A stretch of 64,000 bases of DNA from contig CM060174.1 of the NCBI GenBank assembly GCA_030549775.1, positions 68,345,566 through 68,409,565 of the forward strand, in the 5' to 3' direction. A program made the position numbers and the translations under genes. The notes under the pieces were generated by a model. That model did no database searches, had not been told where the DNA came from, and worked only from the letters and a program-made list of their open reading frames with translations. This document shows, one piece after another, positions 1 to 12,960 of this stretch. Origin of the DNA: Tamarix chinensis (Eukaryota; Streptophyta; Magnoliopsida; Caryophyllales; Tamaricaceae). Positions within the stretch are counted from its first letter, which is position 1. Every line of letters begins with the position of its first letter.

Positions 1-1555
1 ATAGTAGAAGCGATTATGTCTTTTGATAGTCGATGATTACTCTCTAATCACAGGGGATATGTTTCTTACTTCCAAGAAAGATACATGAGCAAAATTTTTT
101 GTATGGGAAAAAAATGGTTGAAAAATCAAATAAATCATCAACTCACCTCATTTACTTCATATCATGGCACTAAATTTGGTAATGCTAACTTTATAAATTT
201 CTACAAGGAAAAGAGAATATATTATAACTTTTCATTCCTAATAATTCCATAATGAAATTGTGTTGTGGAAAGAAAAATAGGATCTTAGAAGATATGGAAA
301 ACATAATGCTCCACAATAGTGCTTTACCAAGATACTTTTAGGTAAAATAAATAAACATAACTTGCTACATCATGTATAGTGAATAGATCTCCTTATAAGA
401 AGGAAGAAATCCTAACATAAGTCACTTAAGAGTCATCTATTAAGTGTTAGGTACAAAATAATGGAAAGGAAAATTTTGGTAAATTTAATCCAATAAGTAA
501 TGAGGTCATGTTTATTAGTTACTCCTTTTTTTGTAATGAGTATTGTACAACACAAGAATTGTTGCTACAAAGGAAAGTGCACATGTCATATTTTATGAAA
601 GCAACCAATATGCAGGACATGTGTAAATAGATGATGATGAGAACTTTCACATTAGTATGAACAAGTACGCTAATGATACACAAGGCCCCAAAGAAAGATC
701 TCAATACAATTCCAACAATGGGAGAACAAATTTGCAACTATATCACCAAATAGATGTGAAATATGAGCCTATGATAGATAAGCACTAAATTAGTGGGGGG
801 ACATATTAAGAAGAATCTGCTAAAATACCAAAAAAACTCAAGAAGATGGTAATATAATGGTTCCCATCTAATAGATCTGACTATTAGTGTTAAAAATAAA
901 GGATTGCAAACTAAAATATCTCTCAATAAATCCTTTTGTGCACATTATACTTATATATCATCTATTAAACCTCATCATTTAATATCACAGCAATTAACCT
1001 TGATTGGATCTTTGCTATGTGGGATGCTCTCAAACAATTTGAGTGAATAAAGGTTTGGCACCATATTCCCAAAACTACTAAAGAATCAATTATAGGAAGA
1101 AATTGCATATTCTAAAATAAGGTGGATTTCTTAGTCACATGAAAAGTAGTTTAAGTATGACACATTTCTTAATCCCTTGATTGGTTTTTTGGGCTTTAAA
1201 GAAGAAAATTTCTATTAATTTATCTACTAGTGAATATAAATATGCATATGTTGCATCATAATATGCAAAAGTGTTGTGGGTTAGGCATCAACTAAACGAT
1301 TTTAGTGTTAAGTGCGGAAGTGTTATGATTTTGATAAGATAACATTAGTTCCATAAGTATTTCAAAGATTCTTGTGCGACATTTAAAATAAACACAATGA
1401 CATGTGATGTCACTTTTTGAGAAACAATTTAAAATAAGGTTTTATCAAGCTTAATTTTTGCAAAACTAAGAATTAACTAGTTGATATCTTCACAATGCCC
1501 TTAAAGATAGATAGGCTTGAGAATATTATGCTAGATCTTAGCATGATAAGTGTAA
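1..1555 (+). pseudogene. Ty1/copia pol remnant (integrase, RT start, RNase H)
   Basis: A reverse-transcribing polyprotein broken by many stops and frameshifts, readable only piecewise. At about 20-230 the integrase core reads VDDYS..., then FLTSKKD and a GT-FGNANFINF-like stretch. At 230-350 the end of the core matches the VERKNRTLEDMARTMLH type block (here GKKNRILEDMENIMLHNSALP). At 560-630 a VIFDESN-like linker follows. At about 1000-1130 comes the RT entry (ALKQFE...VWHHIPKT...IIGRN). The RT core is deleted, and RNase H resumes at 1150 (INLSTSEYKYAYVAS, VLWVRHQLNDF) and ends near 1550 (QLADIFT-like, then R-IGLRI). Block order IN-RT-RH is that of Ty1/copia. The VIFDES linker suggests the SIRE/Maximus lineage, which is an inference. 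The element starts outside the window, and I see no intact ORF. Confidence 0.8.
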
Positions 1556-1950
1556 AGTAATTCATTAATCAAGCCCTAATGATTAGATATATGACATGTG
1601 AATAAGAGAATGAGTATGTATTGCTATCTCATTAGCATGCTTAATGTATTTGTAGAATGGTTATCATTCTTAAATTTTGTCCTAAACATGAGAAATTTCT
1701 AAGCTGGCAGGAGTAAAAGAGCTAAATCGGATATGATAATTGATTACATGTAGAGGATTTATTTTTAAACCAAAACTACCCTTAGCATTACATAAAAGTC
1801 ACTATTTTGAATTGTTCAATATTTCCCCACTTTTAATAAAAGACAACCATACATACTTCCTACCATAACTCCTTACATCTACCTCTACACATGTTTAAAC
1901 TAACCTCCACCAATATGATCACAATCATCTAAACTCTTTAAACATTCTAT
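1556..1950. other. Non-coding stretch after copia pol
   Basis: AT-rich sequence without coding signal. Its second half (about 1800-1950) is pyrimidine-rich on the plus strand. It sits between the pol remnant and a possible downstream ORF, so it may be the pol-to-env spacer of the same element. Confidence 0.4.
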
Positions 1951-1977
1951 TCTCTCTCTCTCTCTCTCTCTCTCTCT
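1951..1977 (+). repeat. (TC)n microsatellite
   Basis: About 13 uninterrupted TC units, flanked on both sides by the same AAACATTCTA word, suggesting a small local duplication around the tract. Confidence 0.95.
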
Positions 1978-2029
1978 AAACATTCTAAACTCTCTTAGTC
2001 TTGAACCCTATTTTACCACTCAAAGAACA

Positions 2030-2900
2030 ATGGGTAAGAAAACAAACAAATCTACCCTAACAAAGGGTACCAAATCCTCTCCCACAATCAACACTACTAC
2101 TACCATACTCAACCTAACATCACTTTAAACCCTTGACCCCAAGCCTACTTACAAACTCTTGACACTTAAGACATTTGTACTAAGATGGGATAAACAATTG
2201 AATATCTAAGAAGTGAGAATCTACAAAATTGGGAACAACTAAGATGAAAAAAAGAAGTTGTAGTTACTTTTACCTTTAAAAATCAAACGGTAAGTGTGGT
2301 TTCACACATTATTGAACCAAAAGTTGAGTTTAAAGTTGAGGAAGAGACAAAGGGTAAAGATGTACCCATTAATGAAATAAGGAAAAAAAAGTTAGGGTTC
2401 CTAATATAGAAGAAAATGTAAAGGAAGAAGGAACTAAATTGAAGAGGAACAAAAGAAAGGATAAACTAATGAAGTATATTATTGAGATTGGTTACAATTT
2501 AGGACCCATGAGAGGAAGTGATTGTAAACGAAGATTCCATCAGCATTTTTGAAAGGTTTATTATCAATCTTAATGGAATTTGTCATAACCACAAAAAAGG
2601 AAGAAAAAGGGGAAGAAATTAACCACCTTTGTGTTGAGAATTATAATTTTAAGAGTGGATTTACATGGAAAATAAAAACATATTGAGAAGGATTATGAAT
2701 AGAAGGAGAAGATGAAGGGTATTACAAGGAAGAGGAAAGTTGAGGAGACTCCATCTCTTAAACTAAAGAGGGTAAAATAAAAAAGGTGGAATCAATCATT
2801 GTTGCATAGATCAACAAAATAAAATAGAAAATAACTCTCTTAATTATTAAGTTATAACCTATAAATTGTTTATACAATGAGAGATTAGACTCTTAAAATA
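2030..2900 (+). pseudogene. Possible env-like or extra ORF of the copia element
   Basis: An ATG at 2030 opens a short Lys/Thr/Ser-rich reading (MGKKTNKSTLTKGTKSS...) that stops after about 32 codons. Further open fragments rich in Lys and Glu follow (EEETKGKD near 2340, KRKVEETPSL near 2730) in shifting frames. Position downstream of copia RNase H would fit the third ORF carried by SIRE/Maximus elements. I recognise no domain, and the call rests on position and composition only. Confidence 0.25.
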
Positions 2901-2935
2901 AATGATCAAAAACCAATGACTATATGACCTATTGT

Positions 2936-3830
2936 ACACCCTCAAATTTTACTACTTAAAAAATTTACTTTTAAAAAGTTTATGAAAACTAGAACACATA
3001 AAATAGGAGTGTCATATCATATCCAACATAGATGAGGTACTCTTTATACCCAATCTATGTTATATGAAAGGCTAATAGTAACTCATACCAAAATTAAGTA
3101 TAGGAAGCACTTAGCTTGACGATATAAGATTACTAAAAGAGAATGTAAGGATATTAAATAGAATATGTTGAAAAGGGATTTTGAAGGTAATTCCATATAG
3201 AAGAAAAACAATAAATCATATAAAACTATACTATTCTACCAAACAATCGCTCACCACAAGCAATGTAACAAGCAAAAGCAATTGACAATACCTACAAACA
3301 ATATTATCTCCTACTCATGGAATAATTAATGACCTTAAAGCTATATTAGTATGAAAGTGTACTAGTAAGCAAGGTTACTTAGAAGACATAGCATGATATA
3401 TGTTGATGATGGTATACATAAATTAAAGCATACAATGACACATAAGGATAAAGAATATAGACATGCAATAAAACATAACTACATAACCATATTATTATCT
3501 TTACTTACTAATCACATGATTAATAAGTTAATCACACTAAGTACTCAAGATATAGAAGAGGTGTGAAAAACCTTCTAGGGTATAATGCACTTGAGGACCA
3601 GTATTAGTATTTAGAGGGATGGAGGATGGCATCTATCACCTTCAAGAGCATAATGCACCTAGTCCACTAACTAGCCAACTAATCCTTAAGTAAGCATACT
3701 TCCTTCAGGCTAGTGGAACAAACATGTAAATAATATATTCGGTTCACCATAGTTTTGATAAAACCAAGATTAATGAGATAGAAATGAATATTATAGGGCA
3801 TATAGCTTCTTGAGACCACTACTATATCTA
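2936..3830 (-). mobile_element. Degenerate LTR fragment of the giant-LTR family
   Basis: The left edge (TGTACACCCTCAAATTTTACTAC) resembles the reverse complement of the family 3' LTR end (GTAGTGAATT...GGGTGTTACA). Near 3570-3720 there are words like AGGGTATAATGCACT and TAGTCCACTAAC, similar to the reverse-complement subrepeat field of the better copies. No hairpin or TATA box survives, so this is a weak call. Confidence 0.3.
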
Positions 3831-4253
3831 GTGGACCATAGACATAGTTTTTTTCTAATTTGTCTCATATTTCAATTTAATATTAATATCTTATCAACAA
3901 GGATAGTTAGACACTCATAATTGAGACCCACATTTTTACACTTGTTAGAACGCAATAATATATTGTCAAACATTTTCACTTAGGTACCACTTCCACTTTA
4001 GGTTTAGGAGTGGAAACATACCTAATATGTGTAACCATGGCAATTAATGGCTGCTAACAGGATCAACAACACACCAATATACCCATGCATAAGGAAATAC
4101 CAATATACTCAATTTATGATATTTAATTCTTACATTACCATTTTACACTTAATAATATTAAGCCACCTAAATCACATTCCTCTTATGAATTGATTCCATC
4201 CCTTATGTTATACTAGATTAATTAAATCCATTTTTAGGGTTTAATAACACAAA
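3831..4253. other. No recognisable feature
   Basis: AT-rich sequence between a doubtful LTR remnant and LTR copy A. No coding potential and no terminal repeat seen. The five bases before copy A (ACAAA) do not match those after it (ATAAG). Confidence 0.6.
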
Positions 4254-5111
4254 TGAAATACCCCAAAAACCCTAATTTTAGAGAACTATGGACAAATAAG
4301 GATTTATTAGAAAGATTAATTAAATAAATTATTTTTTTTAAATAAAGGGAATTAATTAATGTAAATTAAGAGAAAATTAATAATTAATTTAATTAGGAAA
4401 AATTACGGAGTTTTGCTAATTAAAATGGAAGTTAAGAAAATTTTATTCAAAATAGCCCAAATTAATCTAAAAAAGAATGTAATTATTATTTGTCTAAATA
4501 TTATTAATTTAAATATTCAAAAATACCAAATGCTCAAAATACCCCAACCTTTCTATTTTTTCTTTCTTTCCTTTTTCCTTTTTCCTTTTTCTTCTTTCTT
4601 TTCATTTTTCTTTCATTTCTCTCCTTCTTCTTTCTTCTTTTTTTTTTCCATCTTCCCAACTGAGCCAACCCCCACGTAGCCCAAGTCCCCCTTCTTGTCG
4701 AGCGCAGCCTAGGCCCGCACAACCTAACCTGTTGCCCATCACCCAACTGGCCTACCCCCCCTCTTTTTTTCCTTTTCTTCCCCCCTAGACTACCGATCCA
4801 CCGTTTTTTCCTCTTCCCCATTCTACTCAACCTGCAACCCCGACCTACAACACTTATTTCACCAGCCGCCACCAATCGCTGAGCATCATGTCCTTTCCCC
4901 CTCTCCCCCTTCGTCCTCTTTCCAATGTTAACCTAACTAAACCGTCCTCCCTCCTCACGCATGCCTGCCATTTCCTTTTCTTCATCCCCCTGCACAAATG
5001 TACCTTGCCATTATAAGGACTACACCGCCAGCTATCATCGGCCGGTAATCTAGCCTCACCTTCCCACTCTTATCCTCTTCCTCTTTCATCATTTTCCCCC
5101 TCCATTTGGCA

Positions 5112-5119
5112 TATAAATA
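5112..5119 (+). promoter_or_regulatory. TATA box of LTR copy A
   Basis: TATAAATA followed by CCCC, 858 bases into the LTR. The same box occurs at the matching place in copies B, D, E and F, and as TATATATATA in C. It marks the likely U3/R border and transcription start of the element. Confidence 0.6.
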
Positions 5120-5787
5120 CCCCTATTGAAAACCTTGATTGAGTTCTATTTTTGTAGCCTAGAATGTTTCCCCTTTTGAGCCACCTCAAGATTAGACGCC
5201 CATTCTGTCGGCGTCGACCATTTCCGTCGCCTATGCCACCCACATAAGTTTTCCCTACATCATCTTCTACCCAACCAAACCCCTTTACTCCCTCGATTTT
5301 TCCTACACAAGACACCCTGGCCGTGCAAAGTTCCCCTCCCGAGTAGCCCTACATCGACCATCGCCGCCCTTCGCACCACCGCCCACCACCAATTTTGCCA
5401 CAACAACCACCCTCTCTACCCTCCAAAACAACTAGGGGATCTTCCTCTACCACCTCGCAGCTCCTTCTCTCCTTGCCTCCCTCTCTTTCTCTCTTCTCTA
5501 TCATCCACCACCTTCAACCACTACACCTACCGCCGTGCCCCGCCACCTTTGGCTGCACCACCACCTTCATTCCACCCTTCTCTGCCTGAGTACCCTCTAC
5601 CACCTCAAAAACCCCCTCATTACCTCTCCTATAGCTTATACCATCATCTATTTACTCTCTTCTTCCTCCACATTGCCACCACCGCTAATTCCACCACCAT
5701 CCCTAGGTGTTATTCTAACCTCCCCAACCCCTAAACCTTTTATATAAGTGTTAGTAATTTTTAGTGATATTAATAGTGTCACTCTTA

Positions 5788-6177
5788 GCATTATTATTAT
5801 TATTATTATTATTATTGTTGTTGTTGTTGTTGTTGTTATTATTATTATCATTATCATTATTATGAACTTTTATATTATCATTATTATTATTTAACCTGAC
5901 TTAAGAAATATTTCTAACCAATGTTATTATTAATAAAGGTCTACAAATTTAGTATTATTATGATTATATTTATTATTATTATTAGTATTAGTATTAGTAT
6001 TATTATTATCATTATAATTTTTTTCTTCCTAATACTATTAATACTAACTTTGGCCCATTATCACTTTTATTATTAGTATAAATATTTGAACCTTTATATT
6101 ACAATTACCATTTCGATTATTATTATTATTACTACTACTATCATTATTACTATTACTATTATTATTGTTGTTATTAC

Positions 6178-6232
<55 letters not shown>

Positions 6233-6529
6233 TCAATCCCTATTACCATACTTGACCATATTATTACCAAGGCTACTACCATTATGATTATTAGGACTTT
6301 TATTAATATTATTCTTAAGATTGGAACTATTATTAATATAATTACTATTATTACTATTACCATTATTATTACCTTATCATTATTGTTAACATTTCATATG
6401 TCACTAACCTTACTATCACTACTAATATTATCATTACTATTATCATTTTGGTCACTACCTTTATATTACTAATATCACCATTATTATTATTACTAGGGTT
6501 TGGGTTGATATTAGTATTATCCCTAAAAC

Positions 6530-6561
<32 letters not shown>

Positions 6562-6565
6562 GTAA

Positions 6566-6625
<60 letters not shown>
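5788..6625 (+). repeat. TTA/GTT/GTA microsatellite field in LTR A
   Basis: Long runs of TTA and related triplets: 5788-5875 (TTA turning to GTT and back), 6165-6232 (pure TTA), and 6530-6625 (TTA turning into about 20 GTA units). They create open frames of poly-Ile/Leu/Val, which are not genes. All long family members carry such a field at the same LTR position. Confidence 0.95.
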
Positions 6626-6627
<2 letters not shown>

Positions 6628-8074
6628 ATATTGAAACTATTACCTTTACTAATATGAATATCGCTATGATTACTTTAACATAAACCGTGGTAGCTACTAA
6701 GACTTATTTTGGTTAGTAGTAGCATGATTAACTATTTTAAGAATAATAATCCTCGTTTTACTTATAAAGCTACTATTATCATTATTAGCCCCAATAGTAG
6801 ATTATGACAAGGACAAGGTAGGAATAATGGTAATTTAAGAGGGAGATTAACCCATACAATTTCCCTCTTATAGGTGAATCAAGTTAACACTCTAAGGAGA
6901 CATAGGATCGTGCTCTAAGCTTAGCGTCATTTTAGGTAAGAATGTAGCTAAGGCCTCTATGTATTATGTGTCTTATATGCCTTAGATTTTATGTACCATG
7001 TTATGTTGTTTATCTTACAGTTATCATTAAACTTGTTTAATGTGTAGCACAGCTTGCAGTTGAGGTATGTTCATGTGTTTTCTTATAGCATGAGTATAAT
7101 GTGTATATGTTGTTATTATGATGTGATATAATGTGACCCTCTAAGACATACATGCTAGGATGATTGATAATATGATGTGAGGCCGAAAGGATAAAAAGGA
7201 AGAAAATAGGAAGTGAGTTCACTAAAGGGGACATAAGGTTGACCAAATTATTTCATGATCCATGAGAGGAAAATAAAAGGAGGTTATGATCAAAATGAGC
7301 GAGTGATGTGAATCTTGCATGGGAAATTTCTAGGATTTGCATGACATGGATGGAGTTTGCATGGGGATGATCTTTAGGTGAGAAAAGTTATTTTAAGGCA
7401 TAGGTAAAGTAAGGGGAGAATTGTGGAGTGATAGGAGACTGAGGATGAAAAATAGTACATAGGTTGGTGTAAGGGGGTATAGGGCACCTGATTAGGGTTT
7501 TGGGAGGAAACCCCAATCTAAGGGAAAATGTGGAAGTAAAAATAACTTATTATATGAGGGATGAGTATGGGTGCTATGGGAAGGAAGAGATGTTAGGTGA
7601 AATATAGAGAGGTAACTTGTGGGGGAATAAAGGTGCTAGGGCTTGGAGTGGTTGACTAGGGTTTTTCAGTCACATGCAAAATCAATGAGTAAAGTGATAT
7701 AACTTGGTCTGAATCAAAATGAGATGAGGTGTTGGGAGATAAATGAAATAATGGTAGAGTAAGTAAGAGGGAGTTGGGCTACGTAGGTCCAATTTGGGTT
7801 TCAAGGGAAAACCCTAAAGAGGGGTTGTAAGTGGATTTAGATGTCATAAGGTGATGAGCCTTAAACCACGCCCTTAGTAGTTGGGTTTTCATTATGGGTA
7901 AATGGAAGGAGGAATGGATATCAGGGTGTGATAAAGGGCACATGAGTCTCAAGATATGGGACGGGCCCTTTTGGGAGGATAGGAATAGGCGGTTGGTGAC
8001 ATGTATATTAAGGGTGAAATATTATTGAATAAGAAATGAATAAGATACTAACCATTTAAAGAGAAAAAATTATG

Positions 8075-8432
8075 AGCCCGGCCCAGATCGATCCACCAGC
8101 GAATAATAGTGGCCAGGAGCCAGGGTGTCCTAGAGACTGGTCCACCGGTAAATAATAATGGCCAATAGCATTCTGCGCTGTATGATTTTGAGTCCATGGG
8201 CTGTAATAGTCGGGGACCCATGCTCAACAAACCAAATGTAATGATGTTAAGAAATGGGAAAGACACTAAGTAATTACAGTAAAACACCATGGGAGTAGGA
8301 GCCAGACCGGTCCACCGGCAAATAATAGTGGCTAGCAGGGTTCTACCCTTGAGACCAGTCCACTAGCAATAATAGTAGTCAGAAGCATTCTGCCCTATAT
8401 GTATTCCGTTCCACTGACTATAATAGTGGGGT
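8075..8432 (+). repeat. Subrepeat array in LTR A (two triplets)
   Basis: Six short units with the core GATCCACCGGC then TAATAGTGG, variably decayed, grouped as two sets of three about 217 bases apart. Between sets lies a conserved linker with AGCTCAACAAACC-like and GGAAAGACACTA words. Same organisation as in copies C and F. Confidence 0.8.
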
Positions 8433-8997
8433 TCCTGCACTCGCATAAATTGATAAAGATTATATGTGAAATGAGGATAAGTTACTTGGACTATAGTCCA
8501 GTCTTCATTATCTGTATTGTTGTATACTGTCTATATGCTCATACATGTATTATACGCCTTACATGTTTGGCTTTAGCTGCATGGTTACCTTTCTTAGTAT
8601 GTAGCGTACTGACCACCCGTTTCATGGGTGCTACTCATTCCTATTAGTAGAGGACCTATATGAGTTCGTGTAGGTAGGAGATTATATCTTCAATGCCTAT
8701 GACACTTATGAGGCATCAGGCGAGGCTGAGAGTTGAGCCAAGACTTGGCCTAGGGATCGAGAAAGACCTAGCCGAATTCTATATTTGTTTTATTTTTACC
8801 CTATATCATTTTTTTTCATTCTAGTTATGTTCTGTCACGCAGTATATTATGCCATTGGAAAACTTTGGATTCTTACTCCTTGGTATGTACCTCTTTTAAC
8901 CGCACTTTGATTTCTATATGATAATCGATTTAGTTCTTTTATGAATTATTGTTTTAAGTATTGACTTATGTGTGATGTTAATCCTATTCAACCTTAG

Positions 8998-9043
8998 CAC
9001 TTGGTACTGGAATGATAGGAGTGAACCAATCCGGTACTAAGTG
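8998..9043 (+). other. Conserved LTR hairpin, copy A
   Basis: Arms CACTTGGTACTGGAATGAT and ACCAATCCGGTACTAAGTG (15 of 19 positions complementary) around the loop AGGAGTGA, about 100 bases before the LTR end. Homologous hairpins occur in all seven LTR copies. Confidence 0.8.
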
Positions 9044-9144
9044 TGGTGGTAATATCCCCATATTTATAATTTTTTTATATTTCGTTTCTATGAAACCTTT
9101 TCATTAAACGAATTTTTTCAGTAGTGAATTTAGAGGGTGTTACA

Positions 9145-9565
9145 ATAAGGCACCAAAGGATGCATGAAAGGATAAAATCACACATAGGTTACTAATCCAC
9201 TTTTACTAATTATGAAGGCAATGTTAAGATAAGATTGTTTAAATATTATAATTTCTTATTAAAGAAAAACAAATCTAATATGAATACTAGTTCTAAGTTC
9301 CTCAAATTACTACATGTGATATTAAAACAAGCACACAACTTAAAAATGATCAACACTTGTTTAAATAACCAAGGCCCTAGAAAGGTCAAATTTAACTATT
9401 AGAATTAATGTATAAGACTCATACACTAAGATAATATTTAAGATCCACTCAAACACAAAAAAAAAGAGTAAAAAACAAATTCAGGGTGAAAAGACCAAGG
9501 TGCCCTATTTAACCTTAATATGTTATTAAATGAATTAACATACTAAAGAAACTCACCATTAAACC
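9145..9565. other. Spacer between oppositely oriented LTRs A and B
   Basis: 421 bases of AT-rich sequence without ORF or repeat that I recognise. It separates a plus-strand LTR from a minus-strand LTR, so the flanks form a large inverted repeat with this stretch as the loop. Confidence 0.7.
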
Positions 9566-9666
9566 TGTAATACGACCAAAATTTGCTACTAAAAATTTTC
9601 ATTTTAATAAAAAAGTTTAACAGAAGTGAAATAACGACACTGTAAGTTTTGGGAATATTACCGCCA

Positions 9667-9712
9667 CACTTAATACTAGACCGGTTCACTCCTACCGTTC
9701 TAATACTATGTG
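9667..9712 (-). other. Conserved LTR hairpin, copy B
   Basis: On the plus strand CACTTAATACTAGACCGGT, loop TCACTCCT, then ACCGTTCTAATACTATGTG. The minus-strand loop is AGGAGTGA, as in the other copies. Confidence 0.8.
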
Positions 9713-10299
9713 CTAAGGCTAAACAGGATTAACGTTAAACGTAAGTCATAAAGAGGACTCCCTCACAGTCATATAGAAATCAGAGTGCGATTTAAGAATT
9801 ACAACCCAAAGAGCAAGTAGCTAAAGTTTTTCCAAAGACATAAAATATCGTATGGCATGACATAACTAGAATAAAAAGGATACATGAAAAGATCAAAGGA
9901 AAGATAGAGTCCAATCGATTGCTCTCGATCCCTAGGTTAGGTCTAGGCTCAACTCTCAGCCCTGACCGATGCCTCATAGGTGTCATAGGCATCGAAGACG
10001 TCGTCCCTTACCTACACAAACTCAGACAGGTCTTCTACTCATTAGGAATGAGCAGCACCCATGAAACAGGTGATCAGTACGCTACGGTCCAAATAAGCTT
10101 ATTCTTTAAATCTCTGGTAACCATGCGCTAAAGCCAAACAAGCAAAGCATACAATATAGTATACATGACATGATCATATAGGTAACTCATAGTAATACAG
10201 AGGATGAAGGCTGACTATGGTCTAAAAAAGCTTATTCTTTAGATCTCTAGTAAATATAATCATTTCACATCATACTCTTTATCAATCCATGCAAGTGTG

Positions 10300-10690
10300 G
10301 GAACCCCACTATTATTCATCGGTGGACTGGTCATATAGCCCACTATTATTCATCAATGGACTGGTCATATAGGGCAAAACGCTCCTGGCTACTATTATTT
10401 GCCCGTGGATTGGTCATGCAAGGCAAAATACTCCTGGCCACTATTATTCCCCGATGGACTAGTCTGGCCCCGACTCACATAGTGTTTCACTGTAATTACT
10501 TTGTGTCTTTCCCATGGCTTATCGTCATTATGTTTTGTTTGTTGAGAATGGGAAACCTCCACTATTATAGTCGGTGGAATGGTCATGCAGGGTAAAATGT
10601 GCCTGGCCATTATTATTTGCCGCCGGTGGACCGGTCATGTAGTGTATCCCTACTTCTGGCCTCTATTATTCACCGGTGGACCCATTTGGG
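10300..10690 (-). repeat. Subrepeat array in LTR B
   Basis: Reverse-complement units of the family motif (CCACTATTATT followed by CGGTGGACTGGTC) repeated about seven times with linkers of unequal length. It is less regular than in copy C. Confidence 0.8.
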
Positions 10691-12149
10691 CCCGGCTCAA
10701 TAATCTTTCTCTTTAAATGGATATTATCTTATTCGTGTCTTATTCGATAAGCATTTCACCCTTGATATGCATGTCTCCAACATTCTACTTTTATCCTCTC
10801 AAAGGGGCTCATCCCATATCATGAGACTCCTACGCCCCTAATCACATCCCGACATCCATTCCCCCTTACACATAATGAAAACTGACTCTTAAGGGTGTGG
10901 CTTAAGGCCCAACACCTCATGACATCAAACTCCACCTACTAACACCCTCTAGGGTTTTCCCTTGAAAACCCTAATTGGACCTATGTGGCCCAACCTTCTC
11001 TCACTTACACTATCATTACCTCATTTATTGCCTCATGCCTTATCTCATTTAGATCCAATCCCAAATTATATCGCTTTACCCCTCAATTCCACATATGACC
11101 GAAAAAACCTAGTTGGCCACTTCAACCCTAGTACCTTTCTTCTCCCACAAGTAACCTCTCTCTTTTTCACCCAAAATCTCTTCTCTCGCATGGAACCCAT
11201 ACTCACCCCTTATAAAATAAATTCCCACTCTTAACCCGTACTCCACTCTCCCTTAATTGTTTTTACTTCCACATTTTTTTTCAGATTAGTGCTTCCTCTC
11301 AAAACCCTTATCAGGTCCCTTATACACCCTTACACCAACCTACGTACTATTTTTCCTCCCAAGTCTCCAATCACTCCACAGCTCCCCTTACTTATTTACA
11401 CCCTAAAACGGCTTTTGTCATGTAAAGATCATCCCCGTGAAAGTTTCATCCACCCCATGTAACTCTCAAAGTCCCCATGCAAACCCTAGAATTCCCATGC
11501 ATGGTTCCTATCTCTTTTTCATTTTGGTCATCTCTTCCTCTTTATTTTCCTCTTATGGATTATGAGGTATTTTAGTTAACCTCATATCCGCCTTAGTAAA
11601 CTCACTTCCCATTTTCTTTCTTTTTTAATCCTTTCATTCCCATATCACATTATCAATCATCCTAGCATGCATGTCCTAGAGGGTCATATTATATCACATC
11701 ATAATCATCATATATACATATCATACTCATGCCATAAGGAACACATAAACATACCACAAATCCCAGTTGCACTACACATAAGAGAAGTTAATGACAATCA
11801 TATGATACATGACATAGCAAGATACATAACATCCAAGGCACACAACACACATGGGCCTTAGCTACATCCTTACCTAAAACGACGCCAGGCTTGAAGCACT
11901 ATTATTAGAAGAAACTATAAGAGGGAAAAACTAAGGATAATTTTCCCTCCTACCAAAAATACTATTATTTCTTATTTTAGTCTAATATTAGCGTTACTAC
12001 TATTAAAGGCAGCTTTACAAGGGAAAACTAGGGTTTTTATCCCCAAGTTGGTCTACTAGATATTACTAGTCAAAATATATTCATGTTAATATTTATAGCT
12101 ATATTTATTTTATTAAACCTAATAGCTTTATTTCTTCTAATAATAGTAC

Positions 12150-12594
12150 TAATACCAATTATAGCAAAATAGTGGTAACAATAATAATAGTAATACTAAT
12201 GCTCCTAGTAATAGAAGCCCTATTATTTTTAAGGCTAAGGCTAATAATAGTGTTAGGGTTAAAATAATAATATAAGAATAGTAATACCAACAAAGTACTA
12301 ATATTGCTAAATATAATAGTGATAATAGTTATATTTGGAATAATAATAATAATATAAAGGTTCAAATATTTTTGTCACAATAATAGTAACAAAATAATAA
12401 CAATAATAAAAGTAATAAGTAATAACAATACCATAGTAATAATGTTAATAACAAAGGCATAAGGAATAATATTAGCAATATTTGAATAATAACAATAATA
12501 ATAATAATACTAAGGTTGAGTATTCTTCTTCTATAGTAACCAAAATGGTAACATACCAATTTTGGTTTCAATAACATTAATAATAATAAAAATA

Positions 12595-12627
<33 letters not shown>

Positions 12628-12960
12628 TTAATGTTAAGAATAATACTAATAGTAATAATAATCAAAATGGTATAGTAAAATAAGGGTCCAAATATTTACC
12701 CTAATGATAAAAGTAATAATAATAGGCCAAAGTTAGCATTAATATTAATAGTAGTAGTAATAATAATGAAAATCATCATCATAATGACACTAAAGTTGTA
12801 GATAATTAATAATAATAATAACAATATTATTATTAGTTAGGCAAATTCTGAAGCAAGGTTAAGTGACAATAATAATAACAATAATGACAATGATGATAAT
12901 AATAGTAATAATATTAATAATATAATGATAATAATGATATTATTACTATTATAGATAATA
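12150..12960 (-). repeat. TAA-type microsatellite field in LTR B
   Basis: Interrupted AATAATAAT, TAGTAATAA and ACAATAATA tracts, densest at 12570-12630. It corresponds to the TTA fields of plus-oriented copies A and C, read from the other strand. Confidence 0.9.

Larger units (their letters stand above)
4254..9144 (+). mobile_element. Solo giant LTR, copy A
   Basis: A 4.9-kb LTR of the Tekay-like family with no internal region attached. It starts TGAAATACCCCAAAAACCC and ends GGGTGTTACA. In order it has a pyrimidine-rich GC-richer block (about 4545-5700), a TATAAATA box (5112), TTA/GTA microsatellites (5788-6625), a subrepeat array (8075-8432) and the terminal hairpin (8998-9043). No primer-binding site follows and no polypurine tract precedes, so it is a solo LTR. 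No matching 5-bp target duplication is visible; this could reflect mutation, or recombination between different copies. ORFs inside are low-complexity or repeat-derived. Orientation is set by the hairpin, the TATA box and comparison with copies B and D, which flank a real coding region. Confidence 0.85.

Noticed and set aside
6086..6657. Open frames of poly-Ile, poly-Leu and poly-Val on both strands
   Set aside because: Direct translations of TTA/TAA/GTA microsatellites within LTR A. The same holds for 12159-12628, 24633-24856 and 41471-41659.
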